From Lithodes maja (taxonomy: Eukaryota > Arthropoda > Malacostraca > Decapoda > Lithodidae): 64,000 bases of DNA. The stretch is from the NCBI GenBank assembly GCA_037953745.1, contig JBAKBP010003076.1, forward strand, positions 27,297 through 91,296, written 5' to 3'. Below are positions 42,285 through 52,027 of this stretch, piece after piece. Under the pieces are notes generated by a model that was given only the letters and a program-made list of their open reading frames with translations, was not told the origin of the DNA and ran no database searches. Numbering within the stretch: position 1 is the first letter of the stretch; every line of letters starts with the position of its first letter. A program made the position numbers and the translations under genes.

Positions 42285-44785
42285 CTACCCCCCCCCCCCA
42301 ACCTCGTCAAAAAGGGCGGGCCACCCCAACCCCAGGCCGGCGCGGGGCTGACCCCGTCGAAGGGCGGCCGGAAGTGGAAGGCCGGCCAGCCCCGACACGG
42401 CGGGGATGAAAGGGGCAAGAACAGAAGGGCGAGGCGGAACCGACGCACTGGCCTGCAACGTCCCAGTCCTGCGCCCGTGCAAGGCGGCAGCACTTGCAGC
42501 AGCACCCCGAAGAGGACCGGCAGAAGAACGGGACTGAGAAGACCCCGCGTGCGACACAGCGCGTCGGTGCGTGACGTAAGCAGGGCCGCAACGACACAGC
42601 GCGTCGTCGCGTGGCGGAAGCAGGGGCCGCCGACAGAGAAGCGAGCATACCCAAGCAACCAGCGTAAAAAAAAACGACGTATATAGCGCAGAGTACAACA
42701 AAACCTGACGAATATCCAAGGGGGCCGGCCGGCAGAACGAGGACCGCACCGTCGGGCGTCGCCGAGTTGCCGCGCACAAAACCGCCTTTAGCTCAGGAAC
42801 CAAAGACACCGCGAGCCGAAGGTGGACCCGCAGAACGCGGTCCAAACCCTCGCGAAGAGCGCCTGGCGCAGACGCCTCGAAAAGCCGCAGGTGGGGAACA
42901 GACGTCTTGAGGGAACCTAAAGACAAGACAATAAGTCCGTCACCCTCTGTCGCAAGGGAAAAACCGTGGCGACAGAGGGCTGATCCGGGTGAGAGAAGAA
43001 CGGGGTAGCAATAGAACAAAGTTCAAGAACGGGCGCGCTCATCCAGGACCAGAACGCGCCGGCCAACCCGCCGACAGACACAAGAGGAGGCAAAAGCAGT
43101 GACGACTCCGGGGGAGGGACTGAAGGAGAGCCGTCGACGGAATGGTGTGAAGTCGAAGGCCTCAGCAAGCCAGGCCTCCAATGGGAGAGGGGGACCGAGC
43201 ATGACGGCGAAGCCAGGCGTACCGGCGTCGCACAAACCCGTCCCATAGGAGGACAGACCCGTCAACACAGCCAGGGACCGAACAGCCGGAAAGATGTCAA
43301 GGCGGCTGAAGGCTGACCAGAGCGTAGGCCTGCAGAAGGGAGGGGGACCGTAGCAGGGGTAGGGAGGGTGAGGCGCTGAGGGTGAGACACCACCAAGAAG
43401 CGCGAGAAGAGGGAGTCTTCCATCGACTCCAAGCACCCGTCGAAGCGTGACACAACCCAGCCCTGCATAGCCGACAATCGATCCGAGAGAGGCGACCCCC
43501 CCCCCCCCCCCCCCCAGAATGGTCGGCCCGCAGCGGCAAGCGTGAGCGGGAGCGAGACCCACGACACGAACCAGCAGCGTCGCGGCCCAAGGAAGGCGAG
43601 CGACGACGGTTGTGTCGCCGTAGAGGGACTCGTCCCCGATCACGAACGGCCGAGGGGGAAATAGCACTATCCCCCTCTTCCAGCGACACGTCAGCTCCCG
43701 AGAAAGGGGGACCCCGAAACCTCGCGAAACCCCACCGAGGCAAGAGGAGGGGTACCCCCCTGGCGAGACGGTAAGTGAAGGTCAGGAAGAGAAGAATGAG
43801 GAGGAGCAGGACGACGGGAGTGGAAAGGCTGGCCGGGTGAAAGGAGGCCAGAAGGAGCCGCGGGGGGAAACAGAGCAAGGATCCCCGGGGCTGAGAGAAC
43901 AGGGCGGCCCGACACCGAGGCGGAGGAGGGAGGGACCTCCACCGTGGGACGAGACCGTGAAGGAAGAAGAGGCACTGAAGCAGGTGAAGTAGGAGAAGCA
44001 ACGACATCCAGGCGGACCCTCCTGGACAGTGTAGGAGGGAGCAGAGGGCCAGCTACAGCACGAACAACCGCGCGCGGAGAGGACAACGTAAGAGGAAGTC
44101 GTCTGGGCTGGGAAAGCGGGCGGAAGGGAGTAGAGCCCCTATCCGTAGAGGCCAGGGGAGGGCGCACAGGGGCAGAGCCGCTAACCCCGGCCTCAGGGCG
44201 AGAACCAAGACGAGGGCGATGGGCGTCGTCAAGGCGATCAGGAGGACGACGAGGGGCAGGAGAGGACGGATGATGAGCCGAGCGAGAGCGTGGACGGAGC
44301 TGGGGAACCCCCTGACGACGGGACGACCGGCTGCGGGACCCAGGGGAGAGGGCCCGAGCAGGGAGAGGGCCAGGTGAACGGCCTTCAGTGGGGTCAGGGA
44401 TACCCAGGGTGACGCGGATCCGGTCGGCAACAAAGGCCGGGGAACGGTGGCCCACAGTCCCAATGTGGCGGGAGACCATCGGCCACACCGACGGAAGGGA
44501 AGCAGAGGCCACAGCCGCCGCCGAGGAACCAGGGCCATGGAGCAGCACAACCACCAGGGCCAGACACGGGCCACACAGAGCAGGGAGGTAGGCCGTAGAG
44601 GACACAAAGAGCGAGTGGCGCAAGCAGGACTTGTGGCTCACCAAGCACGGGGAGCGACAACCAAGGCGAAAGCAAAGCAGCCGACCAGCACGAGAAGAAC
44701 ACACACCAGAATCAGCACGTCGAAGGAGTAAGTGGAGAGAATGTCCAAGAAGAACCAGGGAAGGAGCATGGGGAAACAGGAACAC
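42285..44785 (-). pseudogene. DIRS gag-like region, broken
   Basis: Successive open segments on the minus strand (43691-44785, 43023-43667, 42285-43019) precede RT as a gag would. The first has a possible Gag-like block (SRHIGTVGHRSPAFVADRIR) and a Ser/Arg/Pro-rich tail. The later ones contain VVSRFDGCLESMED and VHLRLAVSLVPELKAV, like DIRS gag C-terminal text. Long C and G runs (42287-42300, 43497-43516) suggest frame errors. The product call rests mainly on position. Two direct blocks with short CG-rich repeats occur at 42540-42620. Confidence 0.4.
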
Positions 44786-45012
44786 ACATGCAAACAGGTA
44801 TCCGTACTCACCCTAAACTGGGAGCACAGAGGTAGGTGAGGAGGGCGGCCGAGGCGGAAGAGCACTAGCAGAACCTGCAAAGATGGAGAAAGTGTTAACC
44901 ACCACTCAACATCTTACATGCAGGGCCTATAACACCAGTAAAGTGCATACACCAATATAGTATCAGGCAACAATATGACATAAAAAAGGTCAACAGTGAA
45001 AGCCAACTATAA

Positions 45013-45155
45013 CCGCAAATTTGCGGGCCAATGGAGGTATAACCATACCGACATAACCCCCCCACATCTCCGCGGGACCCCCCAGCGATCTCCGCAAATT
45101 TGCGGGGAGCCGAAACGTCCCAGAGGACCGAATCGAGCACTCCGCAAATTTGCGG
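45013..45155. promoter_or_regulatory. Three copies of the palindrome CCGCAAATTTGCGG
   Basis: Perfect 14-bp palindromes at 45013-45026, 45092-45105 and 45142-45155 (79 and 50 bases apart). They lie between the DIRS 5' end and the piggyBac transposase start, 720-865 bases upstream of its ATG. They look like protein-binding sites or an iteron set; the bound factor is unknown. Confidence 0.6.
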
Positions 45156-45877
45156 GACCGGCCGAGATGGTCCGGCGCCGAAAAAGCGAGAGGAGCGCCT
45201 AGGAAAACCAAAAAAGGCCCATAAAAAGCGTCAACTCCTTATGAACTCCAAGCGACGATGGCCATCAAGCTGAGCAGTGTCTTCCTTGATAATATCCTGA
45301 CTCAACCGGTCAAGGGAGAGGCAAGGAAGACACACCAGGGGAGAGGAGGCACATCCCCCAGGAACCACCCAAACCCACAGAGATAGAGCAAAGCCCATGA
45401 GGAGAAGTGGCAGGGAGGGTGGTTTCGCACAAACAGGGGCCCCCGTGAGGTACCCCTGGATTGGGCAAAAGACTATGAAAGGATGGAGGTGAAACAGGAA
45501 GAGAAAACAAAAACCAGTAAATGAAACTGGTGAGAAAAAGGATGGCCTAGCCGTGGGCAGAGAATGTGTCAGGGGCGAAAAACCCTGTGGTGTGAAAGAG
45601 GGGCCCCCGTGGGGTACCCCTGGAGTATCACGAACCACCTGTCGCCCAGGCCCTTAACCCGGGAGCTGCGGGGAGACTCATAAGAGTTCCCCCGGCGCAC
45701 TGCGGGGAGACTCTTAAGAGCAGAGCTTTTGAACGCGTACCAAAACCGCGCGTTAATAGTCAGGCAGCTGAAAATTGGTGTGGATATAGTACTACATGTC
45801 AACTCTCGATACCACCCCGCCAAACGCTCGCCCCGCACTCGTGCAAGCACCACCGCGCCAGTAACCACGCACTAGTC
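45156..45877. other. piggyBac upstream region with possible left end
   Basis: No gene. Two direct copies of a 25-bp GC-rich motif (GGGGCCCCCGTG-GGTACCCC) near 45434 and 45600. At 45655 a TTAA is followed by CCCGGGAGCTGCGGGGAGAC, and the submotif GCGGGGAGACTC-TAAGAG is repeated about 40 bases on. This could be a piggyBac left end, but no convincing matching right end was found. Confidence 0.4.
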
Positions 45878-48643
45878 ATGGAGCCCACACGTCCCTCACG
45901 CTCGCTCCCTGATGACACAACCAGCCCTCCTTCTGGTGGTGTTAGCCGCCGTGGAAGGCAGAGGGTGGCTGCCAAAGACCCTAGCTACCAGTACGACACG
46001 CCCTACAGCTCTGAGGACGAAACACCAGCACCCAAAGCACAAAAAACACGTGCAAGCAGGGCAATGGCACAGAGGTCATTGGTCTTTCGGGACACTGCCA
46101 CCACGACCCAGGCCACTGCAACAACCACTACCACAACTGCCACCCCTGCCACCCCTGCCACCGGTACCAGCGACGCAGGAGGCCGCCCTAGGGCTGCAAA
46201 ACCTGCGGGGGCAGGAAAAATTAAAGGCACGGGCGTAGGGAAAAGATCCCGTACGCCAGCCACAGTGCCCCTACCACCACCACCACCACCAGCCGCCGCC
46301 CCTGGCCCGGCTGCCGCCGCCGCCCCTGGCCCGGCTGCCGCTGCCGCCCCTGCTGCCCCTGCCGCCCCTGCTGCCCCTGCCGCCCCTGCCCAAGGAACAG
46401 GGAAGGGGAAGGGGAAGGGGAAAGGGAGAGGGAAAGCGACTGCTGGCCCTGCTGTCCCTGGTGGCCCTGCTGCCCCTGTTGCCCCTGTTGCCCCTGCTGC
46501 CCCTGCCGCCCCTGCCACCCCTGCCGCCCCTGCCCAAGGAACAGAGAGAAGGGCGACAGGCACCACCATCATCTTGCCATCAAGGCCACGCACCACTGCT
46601 GCCCCTGCCGCCGCCTCTGCGGCCGCCTCTGCCGCCGCCTCTGCCGCCGCCCCTGCCGCCACCTCTGCTGTCCCTGTCCATAAGACACCCTCGCGTGCAA
46701 AAGTGACCCGGAAAACTCTGACACCATCAAAATATGCCGCCCTGCTGTTTGATGGTGATTCGCAGGACATTGGCAGCCCAGGTTTTGACGACGAAGCCCT
46801 AGCACGGGACCAAGGGTGGGGGGATTTGGGAGTGGACAGTGGGAGTGAGTCAGACGTCGGTGACGAAAATGAGGAAGGTCATCGTCTGTCTATTGAAGAG
46901 GAGGGTGATGATGATGAAGTGCTGTATCGCGACCATGGAAGCGATATTTCAGACGATGAAGCAGACGCAGACGACATTCCGATCCCTGGCTTGCCTTCGT
47001 TCGATTGGTCTGACGGGGTCAATTTTGTACCTGACGTGCCCCAGTTCAATCCTGGGACGTCAGGAACAACTGACGACTGGCCCTGTGACGATCAAGCGAA
47101 CGAAAGCGACTTCTTCCTCGCTTTTTTCGATGTGGAGGTAATGACGTACATCGTTGCCCAAACAAACGCCTACTACAGGTGGGTGTTTGGCAGATTGGAC
47201 GTCCTTTCTCCAAAAGCGAGAATACGAAGCTGGGTGGATACGACTGTGGAAGAATTTATGACGTTCTTTGCCTTGTTGTTCCTCATGCCTCTGATCAAGA
47301 AGCATGTGTTGCAACACTATTGGAAGCACGACCCTCTCATCGCCACCCCAACTTTCAATAAGTTCATGACTCGTGACAGATTTTTGTTGCTGCTAAGATT
47401 TATGCACTTTGCAGACAACGAAAATCCTAACAGGATTGACAGGATATGGAAAGTTCGGAATGTGTTCACCATGTTGTTGGAGAGGTATAGGAAATACTTT
47501 TACCCCTTCCTCAATTTGGTGATTGATGAGTCGCTCGTGCTCTTCAAAGGACGTCTTGTTTTCAAACAGTATATCCCCTTGAAAAGGCATAGGTTCGGAA
47601 TCAAGCTCTTCGTTTTGTGTGACTGCGAAACTGGAATAGTGCTTGACATGACCGTGTACACAGGCACTGACATTGACATACCGAAAGCCGCTGCCAATGA
47701 CCCCATGGGCATGTCAGGTGCCATCGTCAGGAAAATGTTGGCAGCTTACCTGGGCAAAGGTCACATCATCTACACTGACAACTGGTATACTTCTCCTGCT
47801 CTCTGCCAGTTTCTTCATGACAACCAAACGGGGTCATGTGGGACTGTCAGAAAGACAAGAAAGTTTATGCCAAAATTCACAGGTGATGTCATTCCTCTCA
47901 CAGATGCCTCCTCCAGTGACACACCTTCAGAAGACGACCTGGCCCAGGAACACCGCGAGAGGCATGTGCGAAGAAAGCGACGAAAGGGGCAGAAATTCAA
48001 GCAGCTCGAGAAGTGTGGGAAAGTGATAGCCCTGAAGTGGAAGGATAAGCGAGACGTCCACCTGCTTTCCACCGTCCACACAGGTGCCCAGATGGATTCT
48101 GGCAAAATCCACTACCGAACCAGGAAGACCATCTACAAGCCCGACATGGTAGTGGACTACACCAAAAACATGCGCATGGTGGACAAGTCTGACTGTCAGT
48201 TGTCAGGCGTTGAGTGTCTGAGGAAGACTGTGAAGTGGTATCACAAGCTCTTCCTCCACCTTGTTGACATAACGATGCTGAACGCCTACAACTTGTGGTT
48301 GGTCAAAAAGAATATGGCCCCAAACCAGAAACTTAAATTCCGGGAGTTCGTGTACAACGTCTCATACCAACTCCTGGAGAAGTATGGCACCACCACTCAC
48401 AGACGTACGGCATGGCGTGGGGATCACGTTCCTGACCGTATCCAGCTGGGTGTCGAAAGACACTACCCCATCAACACTGAGCTGCTTGGCACTCGTCACA
48501 GGCAGGCGCAGTGCACTGTCTGCAGCTCCAGTGTCAGGAAACCCCATGTCACAAAAAGAGTCACCTCAATGTGCGCAGAGTGCAAAGTTCCACTCTGCCT
48601 GGGTGACTGCTTCAGGGACTACCACACCTTCAAAAATTATTGA
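45878..48643 (+). CDS. piggyBac-type transposase, 921 aa, uninterrupted
   Basis: ATG at 45878 to TGA at 48641-48643 with no stop. Residues about 85-285 are low complexity (TA-, PA- and GK-rich); 290-390 are acidic. The DDE_Tnp_1_7-like domain starts near NESDFFLAFFDVEVMTYIV (about 407) with RDRFLLLLRFMHFADNE. The three catalytic Asp candidates are D550 in NLVIDESLVLFKGR, D634 in IIYTDNWYTSPAL and D769 in MRMVDKSDCQLS. The C-terminus is a Cys-rich finger (CTVCSS, MCAECKVPLCLGDC). Length exceeds the usual 560-600 aa because of the N-terminal extension. Codon use is GC-rich and a polyadenylation signal AATAAA lies at 49018-49023. It could move TTAA MITEs like those in this window. Active transposon or domesticated copy cannot be decided here. 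Confidence 0.93.
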   Translation: MEPTRPSRSLPDDTTSPPSGGVSRRGRQRVAAKDPSYQYDTPYSSEDETPAPKAQKTRASRAMAQRSLVFRDTATTTQATATTTTTTATPATPATGTSDAGGRPRAAKPAGAGKIKGTGVGKRSRTPATVPLPPPPPPAAAPGPAAAAAPGPAAAAAPAAPAAPAAPAAPAQGTGKGKGKGKGRGKATAGPAVPGGPAAPVAPVAPAAPAAPATPAAPAQGTERRATGTTIILPSRPRTTAAPAAASAAASAAASAAAPAATSAVPVHKTPSRAKVTRKTLTPSKYAALLFDGDSQDIGSPGFDDEALARDQGWGDLGVDSGSESDVGDENEEGHRLSIEEEGDDDEVLYRDHGSDISDDEADADDIPIPGLPSFDWSDGVNFVPDVPQFNPGTSGTTDDWPCDDQANESDFFLAFFDVEVMTYIVAQTNAYYRWVFGRLDVLSPKARIRSWVDTTVEEFMTFFALLFLMPLIKKHVLQHYWKHDPLIATPTFNKFMTRDRFLLLLRFMHFADNENPNRIDRIWKVRNVFTMLLERYRKYFYPFLNLVIDESLVLFKGRLVFKQYIPLKRHRFGIKLFVLCDCETGIVLDMTVYTGTDIDIPKAAANDPMGMSGAIVRKMLAAYLGKGHIIYTDNWYTSPALCQFLHDNQTGSCGTVRKTRKFMPKFTGDVIPLTDASSSDTPSEDDLAQEHRERHVRRKRRKGQKFKQLEKCGKVIALKWKDKRDVHLLSTVHTGAQMDSGKIHYRTRKTIYKPDMVVDYTKNMRMVDKSDCQLSGVECLRKTVKWYHKLFLHLVDITMLNAYNLWLVKKNMAPNQKLKFREFVYNVSYQLLEKYGTTTHRRTAWRGDHVPDRIQLGVERHYPINTELLGTRHRQAQCTVCSSSVRKPHVTKRVTSMCAECKVPLCLGDCFRDYHTFKNY

Positions 48644-48780
48644 GTGTCGCCCTGCCCTGCCCTGCCCTGCCCTGCCCTGCCCTGCCCTGCCCTGCCCTGG
48701 ACTCGCCCCGTGCCCTGCCCTGGACTCGCCCCCTGCCCAGCCCTGTCCTGGACTCGCGCCCTACCTTACCTGACCTGACC
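48644..48780 (+). repeat. (CCTGC)n pentamer array in the 3' UTR
   Basis: About ten CCTGC units at 48651-48699 directly after the transposase stop, followed by degenerate CCTGGACTCGCCC repeats to about 48765. Confidence 0.85.
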
Positions 48781-50390
48781 TAATTGATCACGCTACCTCA
48801 TAATGTAACATATATATTATATAATGTATAAGTTCCAAAGATGTCCCTGTGATATAGCTTTTACATTATATAATTGTATGTTTCATTATTTAGTTTATAA
48901 GTTTCAAAGATTTACATGTAATATGCCTTATTTTTTTATTATATCAATATATATGTTTGTTATTAGCCAAAGTCATGTGTATATAATTATTTTCTTACCT
49001 CAAATGAATTGTACAAAAATAAATATGTTTCAACAAATCCTGTCAAACCTACTAAGATAATAAAAAAAAAACAATAATAAAAAAAAAAACACAAGGTCAT
49101 GTCATTGTATTCTTACAATATGATATATTCTATGAATATTTCATATTTATTGAATACAATGGCATGATCTTGTAAAAAAAAAATGTTATCAAAAATGTTC
49201 TAGACAATATAAAACCTTCCCCATAACCCCCTCCTGGATTCGATCACACAACCCTAGCACACTTTGAGTTTTCCAGTCCGCGACCTTACCAACCATGCCA
49301 CAGGAGCTCATACCAAATATCACTCAAAACTTCGTGTCTACAATCGAAATGACAATATACAAAAAAAAATGAATTATCCCACCAATTTACGTTTGTAAAT
49401 TGATGGGATTATCAATTATATCATGCCAAGGTTTATGAAAGTTTGTCTCTGTCAAGAATTAGTAATTATATAACTTTATTCTGTCCAAAATTGCCAAAAC
49501 ATTCAGCAAAATTGCCCCTCTGAGTGCGACTCCACTCATTTTCACACGGTCAAGCGGTGACCCTTGCCGCTCCCTCTATGCCCCAGCTACACCAGCCACA
49601 GCAGCTCTGTCTGGGAACAAAATTTGTATAAATACAATAATGGATAAAATACTCTTCACAAATACATTTGTATTGTATAATATTGTAAATAAAAAAGAAT
49701 AATAACTGTGTGGGTGTCGAAAATTGCTCAACCAGCTTTCTTATGTCTCGCCTACGCGCGTATATTGGATTATACATAGTCATGACTGTCATACAAATAA
49801 TTGCAGTAGGTCTCGAATATACATTTAGATTGCATATTACTTGGAAATAAATAAGTAAACGTTTCTCTGGTGGCAATCTACCCTTTCGCAAGTGTAAGGA
49901 GACACCATTCTATATTTAGCCCTTTATCGCAAAAGGCAATCTGCACGTGTTTACTGACCACCGTCGCTGGTGGTCTATAATATAGTACTTTATTGACAGT
50001 CAATGGCCTACATGTTTCTGTGGTACTTCACATGTGTCTAAAATGCAATGTCTGCTTGCATAAAAATGCAATTCTGAAGTCCATTTATACGTACGACATA
50101 CGCATGTCTCAGTTTCTATCTATCTCTCTCTCTCTCTCTCTCCATTCCTGACTCATGTTATTGTAAAACTCTTGGTGGCAACAAACACCAGACACCTGGA
50201 AGACATAAGGTTCAAAATGCCAAGCATCCATACGCCTCGGGCGCCTTCACAATTGTCACACAGCTGGTTATCTATCTAGAGATCTGCCTGCCTTCCTTCT
50301 CTTGACGACTCACTCACTCCCTCCCTGCACCCCTGCATGCCTCCCTCCCTCCCTCCCACCCACCCACCCCAACCCCCCCTTTCAGGCTTC
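48781..50390. other. Non-coding stretch with two hairpins
   Basis: No gene. An imperfect inverted repeat at 49092-49112/49152-49172 (21 bases, 2 mismatches, 39-base loop) with poly(A) on both sides. A 15-base hairpin at 49376-49390/49395-49409. A tRNA-like piece on the minus strand at 49231-49306. (CT)n near 50122-50142. Confidence 0.6.
49231..49306 (-). repeat. tRNA-like segment (SINE head or tRNA pseudogene)
   Basis: 76 bases on the minus strand. CTCCTG/CAGGAG pair as a 6-bp acceptor-like stem, GGCATGGTTGGTAAGG fits an A box and GTGATCGAATCC fits a B box. No valid anticodon stem was found, so it is a tRNA-derived repeat rather than a working tRNA gene. Confidence 0.45.
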
Positions 50391-50399
50391 CGTCTGCTA

Positions 50400-50980
50400 G
50401 AAACACATTCACAATTTGCGTAAATATCGCATCAATTGGGCTATATGCGGTATATTCCTTGTTATATGGGACGCCTACATACGTACACGTCTTTATTATA
50501 GCATGACAGTGCTCTAAATACAAGATTTACGGGATATTTATGGCGTAACACACCCTCTCCCCCTTTCATTCCCAGCACAACTCACTCACACCTTGGTTCA
50601 CGCATAGAAACTCATTGATAATGTGCGTAAATATCGCATGAATTGGTCAATATGCGGTATATATTTTGATATATGGCACGTATACATACGTACAAGTCTG
50701 TATTATAGCATGACAGTGCTCTACGTACAAGATATACGTGATATGTATGGCGTAAACCACACTCTCAGCTCATAAATTGCCGCCAAACCTCCAACACATC
50801 TTCATTCCCGCCTAAAAATTCTCTTATAATTCCCTTATATATTGCAATTTTTGGTCACTATGAGGCATATTCATTGTTATATGGGTGGCCTACATACGTA
50901 TACATACTCTACATAGCCTAAAAGGGCTAAAAAATGGACATATACGTGATAATACGCGGTAACCCACCACCTCCTCCCTT
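50400..50980 (+). repeat. Three diverged tandem repeats, period about 205 bp
   Basis: Units start near 50401, 50605 and 50813. The first two share GTAAATATCGCAT, TATGCGGTATAT, ACATACGTACA and TTATAGCATGACAGTGCTCT; the third is more diverged (TACATACGTATACAT, ATATACGTGATA). No ORF. Confidence 0.65.
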
Positions 50981-51725
50981 TCCTTCTATCCCCTGCGCGC
51001 GTAAATATTCGGCAGGGAAATCTCGCCGCTCGATGACAATCTAGCCGCGCGGTGCCATTCGCTCCACATTTTTCAACTACGGACCGTTCCCCCCCCCCCC
51101 CAGACATTTTTTGGGGGGTCAAATATATATGGGCCGATGCACGCAAACACTGATGTACTTTTTATCGAAATTTGCAATAGGTCCCAAAATCATCATAGGT
51201 GCGCACAGTCTTACCCTGTAGAAAACCCCCTGTGCGCCGCGGAGAGGTTAAGACACAGTGAAGGACTCAAAAGGGGGGACTCGGGAATAACGCTAATAAT
51301 GCGGCCGACACAAACTCTACAAACAGCACCGCCACCAACGAAATCTCAGATTGTTTACCAACGGTACACCTAGGCTATGACAAAAATGAAAACTCATAGG
51401 GGCATAGCAATTCCTGAATGAGAAAACGAGCTAGGCTAAATGAAGCTAAAAGCTAAACTATGCCCAGACTAACAGGAAAAAAGAATATGAAAAGAGAAAG
51501 AATGAAAAAACATATACGAGGAACGCCAGGCGCCCCCGTACCTTCGGTAAGCTATTTCCACACGCGTCTCCATTATACACACTGAGGAGCCCATTTACGT
51601 GTGCCCTAGATCACGTAACATCTGTCTAACAAAAAAGAAGGCCAGATAAGCCGAAACGAACCTAAACAGGGTGAATTAAAGGAGCACAACAAAAGCGACT
51701 TCATTCAATGGAGCGCGTGAAAAAA
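50981..51725. other. No gene recognised
   Basis: A mixed-composition stretch with a C run at 51091-51101 and a TTAA at 51245-51248 preceded by GCGCCGCGGAGAGG, which was considered as a piggyBac right end without proof. It continues into the right inverted repeat. Confidence 0.5.
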
Positions 51726-52027
51726 TGATGACAAGAGAGGGTCGCTCATGCGCACGTTCGACAGGGATCTGCATATGACGGAACACGGGATGGGCCTTAA
51801 GCGGTAACTAAGGTAAACCCCTTTTTCTTCTCTTCTATGCTTTTTTCACCTTCGGTGGTAGTTTTGGTTAATGTACAACGTCTCCTAGAGCAAGATAAGG
51901 AGTAGACTCTAGACGTTTTCTTTTTAACCGCGGTTGGAATGACGACATAGCAGTCAAAATAGACAAGTCGTCATTGCAATTAGGTTAATAGCCTTGACGT
52001 TGGATTTGCCAAGACTACTAACAAATT
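51726..52027 (-). repeat. Right inverted repeat of the composite
   Basis: 302 bases, inverted copy of 38425-38725 with about three differences by eye. The outermost 38 bases also match 38864-38901 perfectly, including the variant positions (GTTAG, GGCAAAT) that differ from the foldback copy. Confidence 0.85.

Larger units (their letters stand above)
38864..52027. mobile_element. 13-kb composite bracketed by inverted repeats
   Basis: A perfect 38-bp inverted repeat (38864-38901 and 51990-52027; starts AATTTGTTAGTAGTCTTGG) brackets a DIRS-like element and a piggyBac transposase gene. The right repeat extends inwards another 260 bases that occur at the left only inside the neighbouring foldback element. 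No target-site duplication was identified. It could be one DIRS-type element with inverted termini carrying a piggyBac insertion, or a larger DNA transposon. Confidence 0.5.

Noticed and set aside
46003..46770. Minus-strand Ala/Gly-rich ORF
   Set aside because: Antisense of the low-complexity N-terminus of the piggyBac transposase; GC-rich repeats leave all frames open.
48651..48699. CRISPR-like short tandem repeat
   Set aside because: A contiguous pentamer microsatellite with no spacers, in a eukaryotic context.
49231..49306. Functional tRNA gene
   Set aside because: Acceptor-like stem and boxes are present, but no consistent anticodon stem and loop.
45651..51248. piggyBac element bounded by TTAACCC at 45655 and GAGGTTAA at 51248
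   Set aside because: Both TTAA sites exist, but the adjoining sequences do not form convincing inverted repeats.
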